A stretch of 64,000 nt of DNA from Microbacterium sp. BH-3-3-3 (GTDB taxonomy: Bacteria; Actinomycetota; Actinomycetes; Actinomycetales; Microbacteriaceae), in assembly GCF_001792815.1 (NCBI RefSeq), contig NZ_CP017674.1, forward strand, positions 2,666,001 through 2,730,000, written 5' to 3'. Below are positions 50,489 to 59,626 of the stretch, one piece after another. The notes below the pieces were generated by a model that searched no databases, was not told the origin of the DNA, and saw only the letters and a program-made list of their open reading frames with translations. The position numbers and the translations under genes were made by a program. The stretch's first letter is position 1. Every line of letters starts with the position of its first letter.

Positions 50489-52285
50489 ATGACCTCGTCG
50501 AACGACCGCTCCGCCGCGCCCGCGACCGACGCCGCCGCCGCTCTGCTCGCGGGCCTCGTGTCGCGCGGGGTGCGGCACATCGTCGTCAGCCCCGGATCGC
50601 GCTCGCAGGCACTCGCTCTCGTCGCCGCCGACCTGGAACGCGCGGGTCTCGTGCACCTGCACGTGCGCATCGACGAGCGCGTCGCCGGCTTCACCGCCCT
50701 CGGGATCGGACGCGAGACCGGGATGCCGGCGGTCCTCGTCTGCACCTCGGGCACCGCCGTCGCCAACCTGCTGCCCGCCGCCCTCGAAGCCCATCACGCC
50801 GGGGTGCCGCTGGTGCTGCTCACCGCCGACCGGCCGCCCGAGCTGCGCGGCGTCGGCGCCAACCAGACCACGCGCCAGCCGGGGCTGTTCCGCTCGGCGG
50901 TGCGGTTCGAAGCCGACCTCCCCGTGCCCGAGACCGTCGACGACGACGGCTCATCCGTCCAGACCGCTGACGCGGATGCCCTCGCCGCCGCGACCCTCTC
51001 GGCCGCGCTCGGTGAAGGCGCCCGGGTGCCCGGACCCGTCCACCTGAACGTGCCGTTCCGGGAGCCCCTCGCCGGCGCCGCGCCCGCTTGGCTCGCCGCG
51101 CGGGCGGCATCCGGGATCGCCCCCTCGTCCGACGCGCAGAGTGATGCGCACGGCGACGCGGAGGCGTCGGGAGCGCTGTACCAGGGCGGCGGCGGCATCG
51201 GTGTCGCCGACGTGGCACCCGAGGTCGAGGACGCCCACACGCTCGCGCCGGGCCCGCGCACCGTGGTCGTCGCCGGAGCGGATGCCGGCGCGGCGGCCGA
51301 GCAGTTCGCGCACGACGGGGGCTTCCCGCTGGTGGCCGAGATCGTCAGCGGGGCTCGCTTCGGTCGGCAGATCGTGCACGGCTACCGGGCACTGCTGAAC
51401 GATCCTGCCCTCGGGGGGCGCATCGAGCGCGTCGTCGTCTTCGGTCGTCCCACCCTGAGCCGCGAGGTGACGCGCCTGCTGTCGCGCGACGACGTCGAGG
51501 TGATCGCCGCCCGCGGCCCCGGAGAACCCGTCAACCTCAACGGCGCGACGATCGCCGTCGACCTGATCCGCCCTCACCCCTCGTCGGGAGACCGCGCCTG
51601 GCTGGGGGAGTGGATGCGCGCCTCGCGCGACGCTGCCGTCGACCTGTCGCCCCCCGCTCCCGATGCCGACGGCCTGGCCTCGGCCGTTCCGCACGAGCGA
51701 TTGGGCGCCCTGAACGCCGAGGTGCAGGTCATCCGTGCCCCCCTCGACCGGGCGACCCTCGTCGACGCGGTCTGGCGGGCCACCTGGCCCCACGATCGCC
51801 TCATGTTCGGCTCCTCGCGTCTGGTGCGCGTGGCCGACGAGGTGCTCGGCGGCAAGAAGGTGGCCGTGCACTCCAACCGCGGTCTCGCCGGCATCGACGG
51901 CACCATCGCCACGGCGACCGGCGTCGCCCTCGCCAGCCAGATCGAGGAGCGCCCGGGCGTGACCCGCGTGCTGCTGGGCGACCTGGCCTTCCTGCACGAC
52001 GTGGGCGCGTTGCTGCTGCCCCCGGGCGAAGACGAACCGCGCCTGCAGGTCGTGGTCGGCAACGACGGCGGCGGCACGATCTTCGACGGCCTCGAGGTGG
52101 CCGGCATCGCCGGCTCCGACGCGATGTCGCGCGTGCAGTACACCCCGCACACCGCGCGCCTCGAGCAGCTGGCCCTCGCCTTCGGCTGGGAGTACCACCG
52201 CTGCACCACCCGCGTCGCGCTCGACCAGGTGCTGACCTCGCCGACCGGCGGTCGCCAGCTGATCGAGGTTCCGCTGCCGCGTTGA
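50489..52285 (+). CDS. menD: SEPHCHC synthase
   Basis: 598 residues, ThDP-dependent enzyme. VVSPGSRSQALAL near 34, HVRIDERVAGFTALG with the conserved Glu, TSGTAVANLLPA, LTADRPPELRGVGANQT, and the ThDP-binding GDLAFLHDVGALLLP and VVGNDGGGTIFDGL region near 500. Adds a 2-oxoglutarate-derived semialdehyde to isochorismate. No own promoter is visible. Confidence 0.95.
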   Translation: MTSSNDRSAAPATDAAAALLAGLVSRGVRHIVVSPGSRSQALALVAADLERAGLVHLHVRIDERVAGFTALGIGRETGMPAVLVCTSGTAVANLLPAALEAHHAGVPLVLLTADRPPELRGVGANQTTRQPGLFRSAVRFEADLPVPETVDDDGSSVQTADADALAAATLSAALGEGARVPGPVHLNVPFREPLAGAAPAWLAARAASGIAPSSDAQSDAHGDAEASGALYQGGGGIGVADVAPEVEDAHTLAPGPRTVVVAGADAGAAAEQFAHDGGFPLVAEIVSGARFGRQIVHGYRALLNDPALGGRIERVVVFGRPTLSREVTRLLSRDDVEVIAARGPGEPVNLNGATIAVDLIRPHPSSGDRAWLGEWMRASRDAAVDLSPPAPDADGLASAVPHERLGALNAEVQVIRAPLDRATLVDAVWRATWPHDRLMFGSSRLVRVADEVLGGKKVAVHSNRGLAGIDGTIATATGVALASQIEERPGVTRVLLGDLAFLHDVGALLLPPGEDEPRLQVVVGNDGGGTIFDGLEVAGIAGSDAMSRVQYTPHTARLEQLALAFGWEYHRCTTRVALDQVLTSPTGGRQLIEVPLPR

Positions 52286-52347
52286 CGGGCGGGACGTCGA
52301 CGCGTCAACCACTGGCGCGTGCCGCCGACGCCCCACACGATGGGGAC

Positions 52348-53205
52348 ATGAGCACACGCCGCAGATGGTCCACGCCCGCCTCCGACGCGCTGCGCGTCGA
52401 GCCCGGATTCCGCCTCACCGACATCGACCCGCGATCGACGCCCGGCTACGACGGCGACAAGACCGACGGCAAAGCCGACCTCGACGCGGGCCGTGAACCC
52501 CTCGAAGCCCTGCAGGAACGCCTCTTCGCTCAGAGCGTGGCGGGCACCGCGACCGGCTCGGTGCTGCTGGTGCTGCAGGCCATGGACACCGCGGGCAAGG
52601 GCGGGATCGTGCGCCACGTCGTCGGCACGGTCGACCCCCAGGGCGTGGAGCTCGCGTCGTTCAAGAAGCCCACCGCCGAGGAGCTCGCGCACGATTTCCT
52701 GTGGCGCATCGAGAAGCGCCTGCCCGACGCGGGCCACCTCGGTGTCTTCGACCGCTCGCACTACGAAGACGTGCTGATCGGTCGGGTGCGCGAACTCGCC
52801 CCCGCCGACGAGATCGAACGACGCTATGGCGCGATCGTGAACTTCGAGGCGGAGGCGGCCGATCTCGGCATCCGAGTGGTCAAGGTCATGCTGCACATCT
52901 CGAAGGACGAGCAGCGCGCGCGTCTCGCCGAGCGCCTCGACCGCCCTGACAAGCACTGGAAGTACAACCCGTCCGACGTCGACGAGCGGGCGCTGTGGGA
53001 CGACTACATGCAGGCCTACCAGGTGGCGATCGACCGCACCTCGACACCCGTCGCCCCGTGGCACGTGATTCCGGCCGATCGCAAGTGGTACGCCCGCCTG
53101 GCCGTGCAGCAGCTGCTCATTGACGCGCTCGCCGACATCGACCCGCGGTGGCCCGCGGCCGACTACGACGTCGAGGCCGAGAAGGCGCGCCTCGCGGCAT
53201 CGTGA
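52348..53205 (+). CDS. Polyphosphate kinase 2 family protein
   Basis: 285 residues, PPK2 fold. Walker A-like LQAMDTAGKGGIVRHV near 80, FDRSHYEDVLIGRV (Walker B-like/lid) near 134, and KHWKYNPSDVDERALWDDYMQAY are typical; the length and GxxxxGK pattern match single-domain PPK2. Transfers phosphate between polyphosphate and nucleotides. Start ATG 52348; CACGAT six bases upstream is a weak leaderless-type match. Its presence in the men cluster is unexplained. Confidence 0.93.
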   Translation: MSTRRRWSTPASDALRVEPGFRLTDIDPRSTPGYDGDKTDGKADLDAGREPLEALQERLFAQSVAGTATGSVLLVLQAMDTAGKGGIVRHVVGTVDPQGVELASFKKPTAEELAHDFLWRIEKRLPDAGHLGVFDRSHYEDVLIGRVRELAPADEIERRYGAIVNFEAEAADLGIRVVKVMLHISKDEQRARLAERLDRPDKHWKYNPSDVDERALWDDYMQAYQVAIDRTSTPVAPWHVIPADRKWYARLAVQQLLIDALADIDPRWPAADYDVEAEKARLAAS

Positions 53206-53217
53206 CGCCCAGCCGGG

Positions 53218-54495
53218 TCAGGCGAGGGCCTCCACGATGGGGCGGAACTTGACGCGGGTCTCCAGCAGCTCCGACTCGGGAACGCTGTCGGCGACGATCC
53301 CCGCACCGGCGTAGGCCGTGATCGGGGCGGTGGGCGACGACGGCGCCGCGCGGTCGACCTGCGCGCACCGCAGGGCGATGGCCCACTCGCCGTCGCCCGA
53401 CGCCCCCGTCCACCCGACCGCGCCGGCGTAGCGGCCGCGATCGAAGGGCTCGAGGCGGCGGATGACGTCCATCGCCGCGGCGGTGGGGGTGCCGGCGACG
53501 GCGGCGGTGGGGTGCAGCACCGAGATCAGGTCCAACGACGACGCGTCTTCGCTGAGGGTTCCCTCGACATCGGTCGCGAGATGCCAGACGTTGGGCAACT
53601 TGAGGGTGAAGGGCTGCTCCGCCGCCGCGAGCGCGGAGGTGTGCGGGCGCAGCGAGGTGAGCACGCTCTGCACCGCGAAACGGTGCTCCTCTTGATCTTT
53701 CGAGCTGCGGGTGAGGGCGAGGGATGCCGCGACGTCGGCGTCGGCGTCGCCGCCGCGCGCGGTGGTCCCCGCCAGAACGCGGGCGGTCACCGTGCCCTTC
53801 GACACGGTGACGAGGGTCTCGGGGCTCGCGCCGATCAGACCGTCGACCGCGAACACCCAGCAATCCGGATACCCCTCGAGCAGCGACCGGACGAGCCGGC
53901 GCAGGTCGGACCCGGCCGGAACGGTGCCCACGATGTCGCGTGCGAGCACGACCTTGCCCACCTCGCGGGCGCCGATGGCCTCGATGGCCGTGCGGACGGC
54001 ATCCTGATACCCCTCGGCACTTTGGCGACCGGGACCCAGGGTCGCCGACCAGTGGGGGCCGAAGGGCGAGCGCGGGGGCAGTTCGGGTTCGGGTTCGTCG
54101 GGGGTGTCGTCGAAGGCGAGGCGGGTGACCCAGGCGCGTCCGCCGTGGCGCCCGACGATCATGCCGGGTACGCGCAGGACGTTCTCGCGCTCCGAGCGGG
54201 GGTCGAACACGAACGAACCGAAGGCGACGAGTCCGGTGCCCGGCAGCTGCACGGGGTCGTCGACCTCGGCGGCGGCGGCGATCGCCCGCCAGCGCGCCGA
54301 GATCGTGGCATCGCCCGGCTGGTGCCCCGTGTAGCGCAGCGTCAGCAGGTCGCCGAAGGCCGCCAGCGACTCTCCCCGCCGCGTCCAGAACAGGGGATCG
54401 TAGGGGGTCGTGTAGGCGAGCACGTCGTCCATGGGGGGCAGCTCGCGCGTGACCACGCGCAGGCGCGGCACGACGTCATCCGCGGGTTCCAGCAC
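53218..54495 (-). CDS. menF: Isochorismate synthase
   Basis: 425 residues, chorismate-binding family. KVVLARDIVGTVPAG, then GASPETLVTVSKGTVTARVLAGT, then HLATDVEGTLSEDASSLDLISVLHPTAAVAGTP, GRYAGAVGWTG and YAGAGIVADSVPESELLET are the family motifs with the metal-binding Glu and catalytic Lys. Commits chorismate to menaquinone. GTG start at 54495, with TACGCT seven bases upstream. It is convergent with the PPK2 gene. Confidence 0.94.
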   Translation of the reverse strand: MLEPADDVVPRLRVVTRELPPMDDVLAYTTPYDPLFWTRRGESLAAFGDLLTLRYTGHQPGDATISARWRAIAAAAEVDDPVQLPGTGLVAFGSFVFDPRSERENVLRVPGMIVGRHGGRAWVTRLAFDDTPDEPEPELPPRSPFGPHWSATLGPGRQSAEGYQDAVRTAIEAIGAREVGKVVLARDIVGTVPAGSDLRRLVRSLLEGYPDCWVFAVDGLIGASPETLVTVSKGTVTARVLAGTTARGGDADADVAASLALTRSSKDQEEHRFAVQSVLTSLRPHTSALAAAEQPFTLKLPNVWHLATDVEGTLSEDASSLDLISVLHPTAAVAGTPTAAAMDVIRRLEPFDRGRYAGAVGWTGASGDGEWAIALRCAQVDRAAPSSPTAPITAYAGAGIVADSVPESELLETRVKFRPIVEALA

Positions 54496-54582
54496 GTCTT
54501 TCAGCGTAGACCCGCGGCGCCGGCCGAGGCCGCGGACGCCGGGCGCGGAGACCGACGCCGGACGGCGTTTTAGACTCCGAGC

Positions 54583-55146
54583 ATGGATAATCGCCCCGCT
54601 CCCGGCACCCGCCTGCTGTTCGAGTGGCGCAAGTGGGACGGTTCACCGCACTGGGTGCAGGACAGCGTCTACCTCGGCTCCGACGAGTGGGGCGAGTGGT
54701 TCGGCCAGCAGGTGGGGTGGCGCAGCGAACGGCCGGGCGCGGCCTTCGTCTGCCGCGAGCCCAACGTGACCCTGGTGCCGGCGAGCGCCGACTGGGCCTT
54801 CACCCACAACGCCGCACCGCATCCGGTCGCGGTGTACATCGACCTGGCGTGGGATGTGCGCTGGGGCGACGACGGCGTGCCCCGTGGCATCGACATGGAC
54901 CTCGACGTCGTGCGCCGCACCGACGGCCGCGGCACCTGGGTCGACGATCGCGACGAGTGGGACGAGCACCGCGTGCGCTACGGCTACCCGGCCGAGATCG
55001 TGGCGCACCTCGAGGCGACGGCGCTCGATCTCGAGCACCGCGTGCGCGAGGGGGTCGCCCCTTTCTCGGATGCCGTCACCCGGCCCTGGCTCGATCGGCT
55101 CGCGGCGCTGGCAACCCCCGGCGACCACCCGGGTGACCCGGCCTAG
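54583..55146 (+). CDS. DUF402 domain protein
   Basis: 187 residues. HPVAVYIDLAWDVRW, then GIDMDLDVVRRTDGRGTWVDDRDEWDEHRVRYGYPAEI is the DUF402 core, related to the nucleotidase/ribonuclease FAU-1 fold; its acidic cluster could bind metal. Role in this species unknown. TAGACT and six bases precede the ATG. It diverges from menF. Confidence 0.9.
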   Translation: MDNRPAPGTRLLFEWRKWDGSPHWVQDSVYLGSDEWGEWFGQQVGWRSERPGAAFVCREPNVTLVPASADWAFTHNAAPHPVAVYIDLAWDVRWGDDGVPRGIDMDLDVVRRTDGRGTWVDDRDEWDEHRVRYGYPAEIVAHLEATALDLEHRVREGVAPFSDAVTRPWLDRLAALATPGDHPGDPA

Positions 55147-55155
55147 ACTCGACGG

Positions 55156-55878
55156 GTGAGCAGCGACCCCAACCGCGCCGACCTCGGTAAAGACCCGCAG
55201 CGCGTCAGCGGCATGTTCGACCAGGTGGCAGCGGCCTACGACCGCACCAACACCGTGCTGAGTCTCGGCAACGACCGCTTGTGGCGTGCCGCCACGCTGC
55301 GCGCCGTGGCCCCGCAGCGGGGGGAGCGCATCCTCGATCTGGCCGCCGGCACCGGCACCTCGTCGATGGCGTTCGTCCCGAGCGGCGCGCACGTCGTCGC
55401 CGCCGACTTCTCGCGCGGCATGATCGCCGAGGGGCGCCGCCGTCACGGCGACGTGCCCAACCTCGAGTTCGTGCAGGCCGATGCCACCGACCTCCCCTTC
55501 GCCGACGCGGAGTTCGACGCCGTGACGATGTCGTTCGGTCTGCGCAACGTCAACGACCCGCGCCGGGCGCTGCGGGAACTGCGCCGGGTCACGCGTCCCG
55601 GAGGACGCATCGTGGTGTGCGAGTTCTCGCATCCGCCGTCCCCCGTCTTCAACGGGCTCTACCGCTTCTACAACAACCGGGTGCTGCCGATCGTCGCTCG
55701 CTCGGTCAGCTCGAACGCCGAGGCCTACGACTACCTCAACGAGTCGATCCGCGACTGGCCCGACCAGCCGACGCTCGCGCGGTGGATGCGCGACTCCGGC
55801 TGGGACGACGTGGCCTACCGCAACCTGACGTTCGGCATCGTGGCGCTGCACCGCGGCGTCGTCGCGCAGAGCGCGTGA
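55156..55878 (+). CDS. menG: Demethylmenaquinone methyltransferase
   Basis: 240 residues, UbiE/MenG type SAM methyltransferase. [13 protein letters not shown] is SAM motif I near 54, and [32 protein letters not shown] covers motifs II-III, with FGLRN typical of UbiE/Men[12 protein letters not shown] follows. Performs the last methylation step. TAGACT and six bases precede the GTG. Confidence 0.94.
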   Translation: MSSDPNRADLGKDPQRVSGMFDQVAAAYDRTNTVLSLGNDRLWRAATLRAVAPQRGERILDLAAGTGTSSMAFVPSGAHVVAADFSRGMIAEGRRRHGDVPNLEFVQADATDLPFADAEFDAVTMSFGLRNVNDPRRALRELRRVTRPGGRIVVCEFSHPPSPVFNGLYRFYNNRVLPIVARSVSSNAEAYDYLNESIRDWPDQPTLARWMRDSGWDDVAYRNLTFGIVALHRGVVAQSA

Positions 55879-55960
55879 TGCGCCGGGGGCCCCGGCCCGG
55901 GGTGTCACCCCGTCGAGATACTCGCGGCGGGGCGCAACGGCGCCAGGATAGGGTGAAAGC

Positions 55961-57022
55961 GTGACCCCGAGACCGCCTGCGGCCGGCACCCGCCTGTCGG
56001 GCAAGCTGGGCCTGAGTGACCGCATCTTCGCAGGCCTGCGTTCGCGCACCCTGCTCTCCACCGTCGAGGCCGGTCTCGCCCAGGTCGAGGGCACCCTCGA
56101 GGGCGAAGTCCGAAGCGCCGACCGTCTGGCCGACGTCACCGCCCGGTACCTGTACGAGGCCGGCGGCAAGCGCGTTCGCCCGATGCTCGCCATCCTCACC
56201 GCTCAGCTCGGTCGCGGAACGACGCCCGAGGTCATCGAGGTCGCCACGGCGCTCGAACTGACGCACCTGGGCTCGCTCTACCACGACGACGTCATGGACG
56301 GCGCCGACAAGCGCCGCGGGGTGCCCAGCGCCCAGACGGTGTTCGGCAACAACATCGCGATCCTCACCGGCGACCTGCTCTTCGCCCGCGCCAGCCAGCT
56401 CATGGCGCGTCGCGGTGAGCGCGCGATCCAGCTGCAGGCCGACACGTTCGAGCGTCTCGTGCTGGGCCAGATGCACGAGACCGTCGGCCCGCAAGAGGGC
56501 GACGAGCCCGTCGACTTCTACCTCAGGGTGCTCGCCGACAAGACCGGTTCGCTGATCGCCGCGGCCGCCCAGTCCGGCGTCATCTACTCGGGCGCCCCCG
56601 AGGAGTTCGAGAAGCCGATGGTCGTGTTCGGCGAGAAGGCCGGTGTGGCCTTCCAGCTGCTCGACGACGTGATCGATCTGTCTCCCGATCCCTCCGAGAC
56701 CGGCAAGGTGCCCGGCACCGACCTGCGCGCGGGCGTGCCGACCATGCCGTACCTGCTGCTCGGTCACCGCTCCGACGCGGCGTCGGCCGACCTGCGTTCG
56801 CGCATCGACGAGGGCCAGGAGCGCATCGCCGCCGGGGCAGACCCCTCGATCCTCGACGCCGCACTCGCGGAGCTGCGCGATCACGAGACCACGCACGAGA
56901 CGCTGAAGCTCGCGCACCAGTGGTCGCAAGAGGCCATCGAAGCCCTCGCACCGCTGCCCGACGGCGCCGTGCGCGAGGCGCTGACGCGCTTCGCCCGCGC
57001 GGTCGCCGACCGCTCGGCCTGA
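55961..57022 (+). CDS. Polyprenyl diphosphate synthase
   Basis: 353 residues, trans-prenyltransferase. First Asp-rich motif LYHDDVMDGADKRRG near 109 (DDVMD), second QLLDDVIDLSPDP near 236 (DDVID), GGKRVRP near 70 and GTDLRAGVPTMPYLL. Makes the long-chain isoprenoid tail for menaquinone. TAGGGT and six bases precede the GTG. It resembles the large subunit of heptaprenyl synthases; product length cannot be inferred. Confidence 0.93.
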   Translation: MTPRPPAAGTRLSGKLGLSDRIFAGLRSRTLLSTVEAGLAQVEGTLEGEVRSADRLADVTARYLYEAGGKRVRPMLAILTAQLGRGTTPEVIEVATALELTHLGSLYHDDVMDGADKRRGVPSAQTVFGNNIAILTGDLLFARASQLMARRGERAIQLQADTFERLVLGQMHETVGPQEGDEPVDFYLRVLADKTGSLIAAAAQSGVIYSGAPEEFEKPMVVFGEKAGVAFQLLDDVIDLSPDPSETGKVPGTDLRAGVPTMPYLLLGHRSDAASADLRSRIDEGQERIAAGADPSILDAALAELRDHETTHETLKLAHQWSQEAIEALAPLPDGAVREALTRFARAVADRSA

Positions 57023-57060
57023 ACTTTTCCCACCCCCCCGATCCCGATCGAGAGGACCCC

Positions 57061-58434
57061 ATGACGAAGCTGCGCCTCGCCATCGTCGGAGCCGGCCCCG
57101 CCGGCATCTACGCGGCCGACATCCTGCTGAAATCCGAGCGGCAGTTCGACGTGTCGATCGACCTGTTCGAGCAACTGCCCGCACCCTACGGTCTCGTGCG
57201 CTACGGCGTCGCCCCCGACCACCCGCGCATCAAGGGTGTCGTCACGGCGCTGCGCGAGGTGCTCGACCGCGGCGACATCCGCCTGTTCGGCAACGTGCGC
57301 TTCGGCGAGGACATCACCCTCGACGACCTCAAGCAGCACTACAACGCGGTCATCTTCTCGACCGGCGCGATCCGCGACGCCGACCTCGACATCCCCGGCA
57401 TCGACGCCGAGGGCTCGTACGGCGCCGCCGACTTCGTGAGCTGGTTCGACGGCCACCCCGACGTACCGCGCGAGTGGCCGCTCGAGGCGGAGTCGCTCGC
57501 GGTCATCGGCAACGGCAACGTGGCGCTCGACGTCACGCGCATGCTCGCCAAGCACGCCGACGACCTGCTGCCCACCGAGGTGCCCGACAACGTGTACCAG
57601 GGGCTCAAGGCCTCGCCCGTCACCGACGTGCACGTCTTCGGCCGCCGCGGTCCCGCGCAGGTGAAGTTCACGCCTCTCGAGCTGCGCGAGCTGGGCGAGC
57701 TGCGCGACGTCGACATGGTCGTCTACGACGAGGACTTCGACTACGACGAGGCGTCGCTGGCCGCCATCCAGACCAACAAGCAGGTCAAGGTCATCGACCG
57801 CGTCCTGCAGCAGTGGCGCACCCGCCCGGGCGTGAACAACTCCGGCGGAGAAGCGTCGCGACGCCTGCACCTGCACTTCTGGGCCAAGCCCGTCGAGGTC
57901 GTGAAAGACGCCGAGGGCCGGGTGGCCGCGTTCCGGTACGAGCGCACGAAGCCCGACGCCGAGGGGGGCGTCGTGGGAACGGGCGAGATCCGCGAGGTGC
58001 CGATCCAGGCCATCTACCGCGCGGTCGGCTACTTCGGCTCGCCGCTGACCGGCGTGCCCTTCGATGAGCGTCACGGCGTCATCCCCAACCACGAGGGTCA
58101 GGTGCTCGCCGCCGACTCGAACGACCGCCTGCCGGGCGTGTACGCCACCGGGTGGATCAAGCGCGGCCCCGTCGGCCTCATCGGACACACCAAGTCGGAT
58201 GCCATGGAAACGGTGCGCCACGTCATCAACGACCAGGGGGAGTGGTGGCAGCCGGCCCACCCCGAAGAAGAGGCCATTCCGGCCCTTCTCGAGGAGCGCG
58301 GCGTGCGCTGGACCGACCTCGACGGCTGGCACCGCCTCGACGAGCACGAAGTCGCCCTCGGCGCCCCGCACGAGCGCGCCCGCGTCAAGGTCGTGCCCCG
58401 CGACGAGATGATCTCGATCTCGCGCGGCGAGTAA
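57061..58434 (+). CDS. Ferredoxin-NADP+ reductase, FprA/adrenodoxin-reductase type
   Basis: 457 residues. FAD-binding AIVGAGPAGIYAADIL at the N-terminus, FEQLPAPYGLVRYGVAPDHP (substrate-domain hallmark), NADPH-binding AVIGNGNVALDVTRML near 150, and GWIKRGPVGLIGHTKSDAMET near 365. Moves electrons between NADPH and ferredoxin or similar carriers. Start ATG 57061 is preceded by GAGAGGA. It is downstream of the prenyl synthase by 38 bases. Confidence 0.94.
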   Translation: MTKLRLAIVGAGPAGIYAADILLKSERQFDVSIDLFEQLPAPYGLVRYGVAPDHPRIKGVVTALREVLDRGDIRLFGNVRFGEDITLDDLKQHYNAVIFSTGAIRDADLDIPGIDAEGSYGAADFVSWFDGHPDVPREWPLEAESLAVIGNGNVALDVTRMLAKHADDLLPTEVPDNVYQGLKASPVTDVHVFGRRGPAQVKFTPLELRELGELRDVDMVVYDEDFDYDEASLAAIQTNKQVKVIDRVLQQWRTRPGVNNSGGEASRRLHLHFWAKPVEVVKDAEGRVAAFRYERTKPDAEGGVVGTGEIREVPIQAIYRAVGYFGSPLTGVPFDERHGVIPNHEGQVLAADSNDRLPGVYATGWIKRGPVGLIGHTKSDAMETVRHVINDQGEWWQPAHPEEEAIPALLEERGVRWTDLDGWHRLDEHEVALGAPHERARVKVVPRDEMISISRGE

Positions 58435-58447
58435 CCCTCACGTTTGC

Positions 58448-58490
58448 ACAGCGAGCCGCCCCGTCCGCACGGACGTGGGCGGCTCGCTGT
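58448..58490 (+). terminator. Terminator after the reductase gene
   Basis: A perfect 14-bp stem ACAGCGAGCCGCCC/GGGCGGCTCGCTGT with an inner GTCCG/CGGAC, followed by CTTTG. Best terminator with a T-tract in the window. Confidence 0.8.
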
Positions 58491-58509
58491 CTTTGAGGCG
58501 CCGACGGGC

Positions 58510-58597
58510 CGGGCCGAACTCCTGAGTCATCGCGCGCCACAGCCCCCTCGGCGCGCCGGCGAGCCCGCACGGCCCGACTTCTCAGGAGTTCGGCCCG
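58510..58597. repeat. Inverted repeat with 17-bp arms
   Basis: CGGGCCGAACTCCTGAG (58510-58526) and CTCAGGAGTTCGGCCCG (58581-58597) are perfect arms, 54 bases apart. It is between a terminator and the next promoter. It is unlike the 37-38 kb palindromes in sequence. Confidence 0.85.
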
Positions 58598-58643
58598 CCG
58601 TGGGGGTATGCCGGCCCCCGCCCCGCATGCCTAGGCTGGGGCG

Positions 58644-59606
58644 ATGGGGGAGTGGCATCCGGACGTCCTCGGCGACGGCTTCGAACAGCAGACCCTGCCG
58701 CTCGGCGACGATGCCGAGGGGGAGGTCGTCGCGACGCTCGTGCGCGCGCAGCCGCGCGCCGGCGCCCGTCTGTTCGGTGAGTTTCGCGACATCGACGTGC
58801 TGTACGTGCACGGGTGGTCGGACTACTTCTTCCAGGTCGAGCTCGCCCGGTTCTTCACCGATCGCGGTGCCCGATTCTCGGCGCTCGACCTGCGCAACTA
58901 CGGCCGGAGCCTGCGGCCCGGGCAGGCGCCGGGCTACGTCGCGTCCCTCGACGTGTACGACGCCGACATCGCGGCGGCTCTGGATGTCCTGGGCACCGCG
59001 CGCGAGGGACGACGTCTCGTGCTGCTCGGACACAGCACGGGCGGACTCACGCTGACGCTCTGGGCGGCGCGGCATCCGGGGGTCGCCGACGCCCTCGTTC
59101 TCAACAGTCCGTGGCTGGAGCTGCAGCTCGGCCCGCTCGGACGCCAGGCGCTCGCCCCGCTGGTGAACGCCCGCGCGCGATTCGACCCGCTCGGCACGCA
59201 CCCGGTCGTCGACCTCGGCTTCTACACGCGCGCGCAGCGGGAGCTGGGGACCCTGCCCGACAGTCCCGAGGGCTGGCGCCCGGCGCAGGGATTCCCCACC
59301 CACCCGGGCTGGTTGGCCGCCGTCATCGCGGGGCACGCGCGGGTGGCATCCGGCGTCGACGTGGGATGCCCGACCCTCGTGCTGTTGTCGCAGCGCTCGA
59401 CCTCGGCGCTCAGCTGGAACGACACGATGCTCTCGAGCGACTCGGTGCTCGTCGTCGACGACATCGCGCGCGCGGCCACCCGTATCGCCCGCACGGTGAC
59501 GATCGCGCGCATCGACGGGGCGCTGCACGACGTGTTCCTGTCGGCGCCCGAGGCGAAGGACGCCGCGTTCACCGCGCTCGAGACCTGGATGACGCAGCTA
59601 GCGTAG
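58644..59606 (+). CDS. Alpha/beta hydrolase
   Basis: 320 residues. DVLYVHGWSDYFFQ supplies the oxyanion loop, LGHSTGGLTLTLW the nucleophile elbow (GHSTG) and DGALHDVFLSAPE the catalytic His region; NSPWLELQLG follows the elbow. Substrate unknown; resembles serine lipases/monoacylglycerol lipase-like proteins. TAGGCT and six bases precede the ATG. Close to, but probably not part of, the men cluster. Confidence 0.88.
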   Translation: MGEWHPDVLGDGFEQQTLPLGDDAEGEVVATLVRAQPRAGARLFGEFRDIDVLYVHGWSDYFFQVELARFFTDRGARFSALDLRNYGRSLRPGQAPGYVASLDVYDADIAAALDVLGTAREGRRLVLLGHSTGGLTLTLWAARHPGVADALVLNSPWLELQLGPLGRQALAPLVNARARFDPLGTHPVVDLGFYTRAQRELGTLPDSPEGWRPAQGFPTHPGWLAAVIAGHARVASGVDVGCPTLVLLSQRSTSALSWNDTMLSSDSVLVVDDIARAATRIARTVTIARIDGALHDVFLSAPEAKDAAFTALETWMTQLA

Positions 59607-59626
59607 AACGCGATCGAAGGAGCCCC

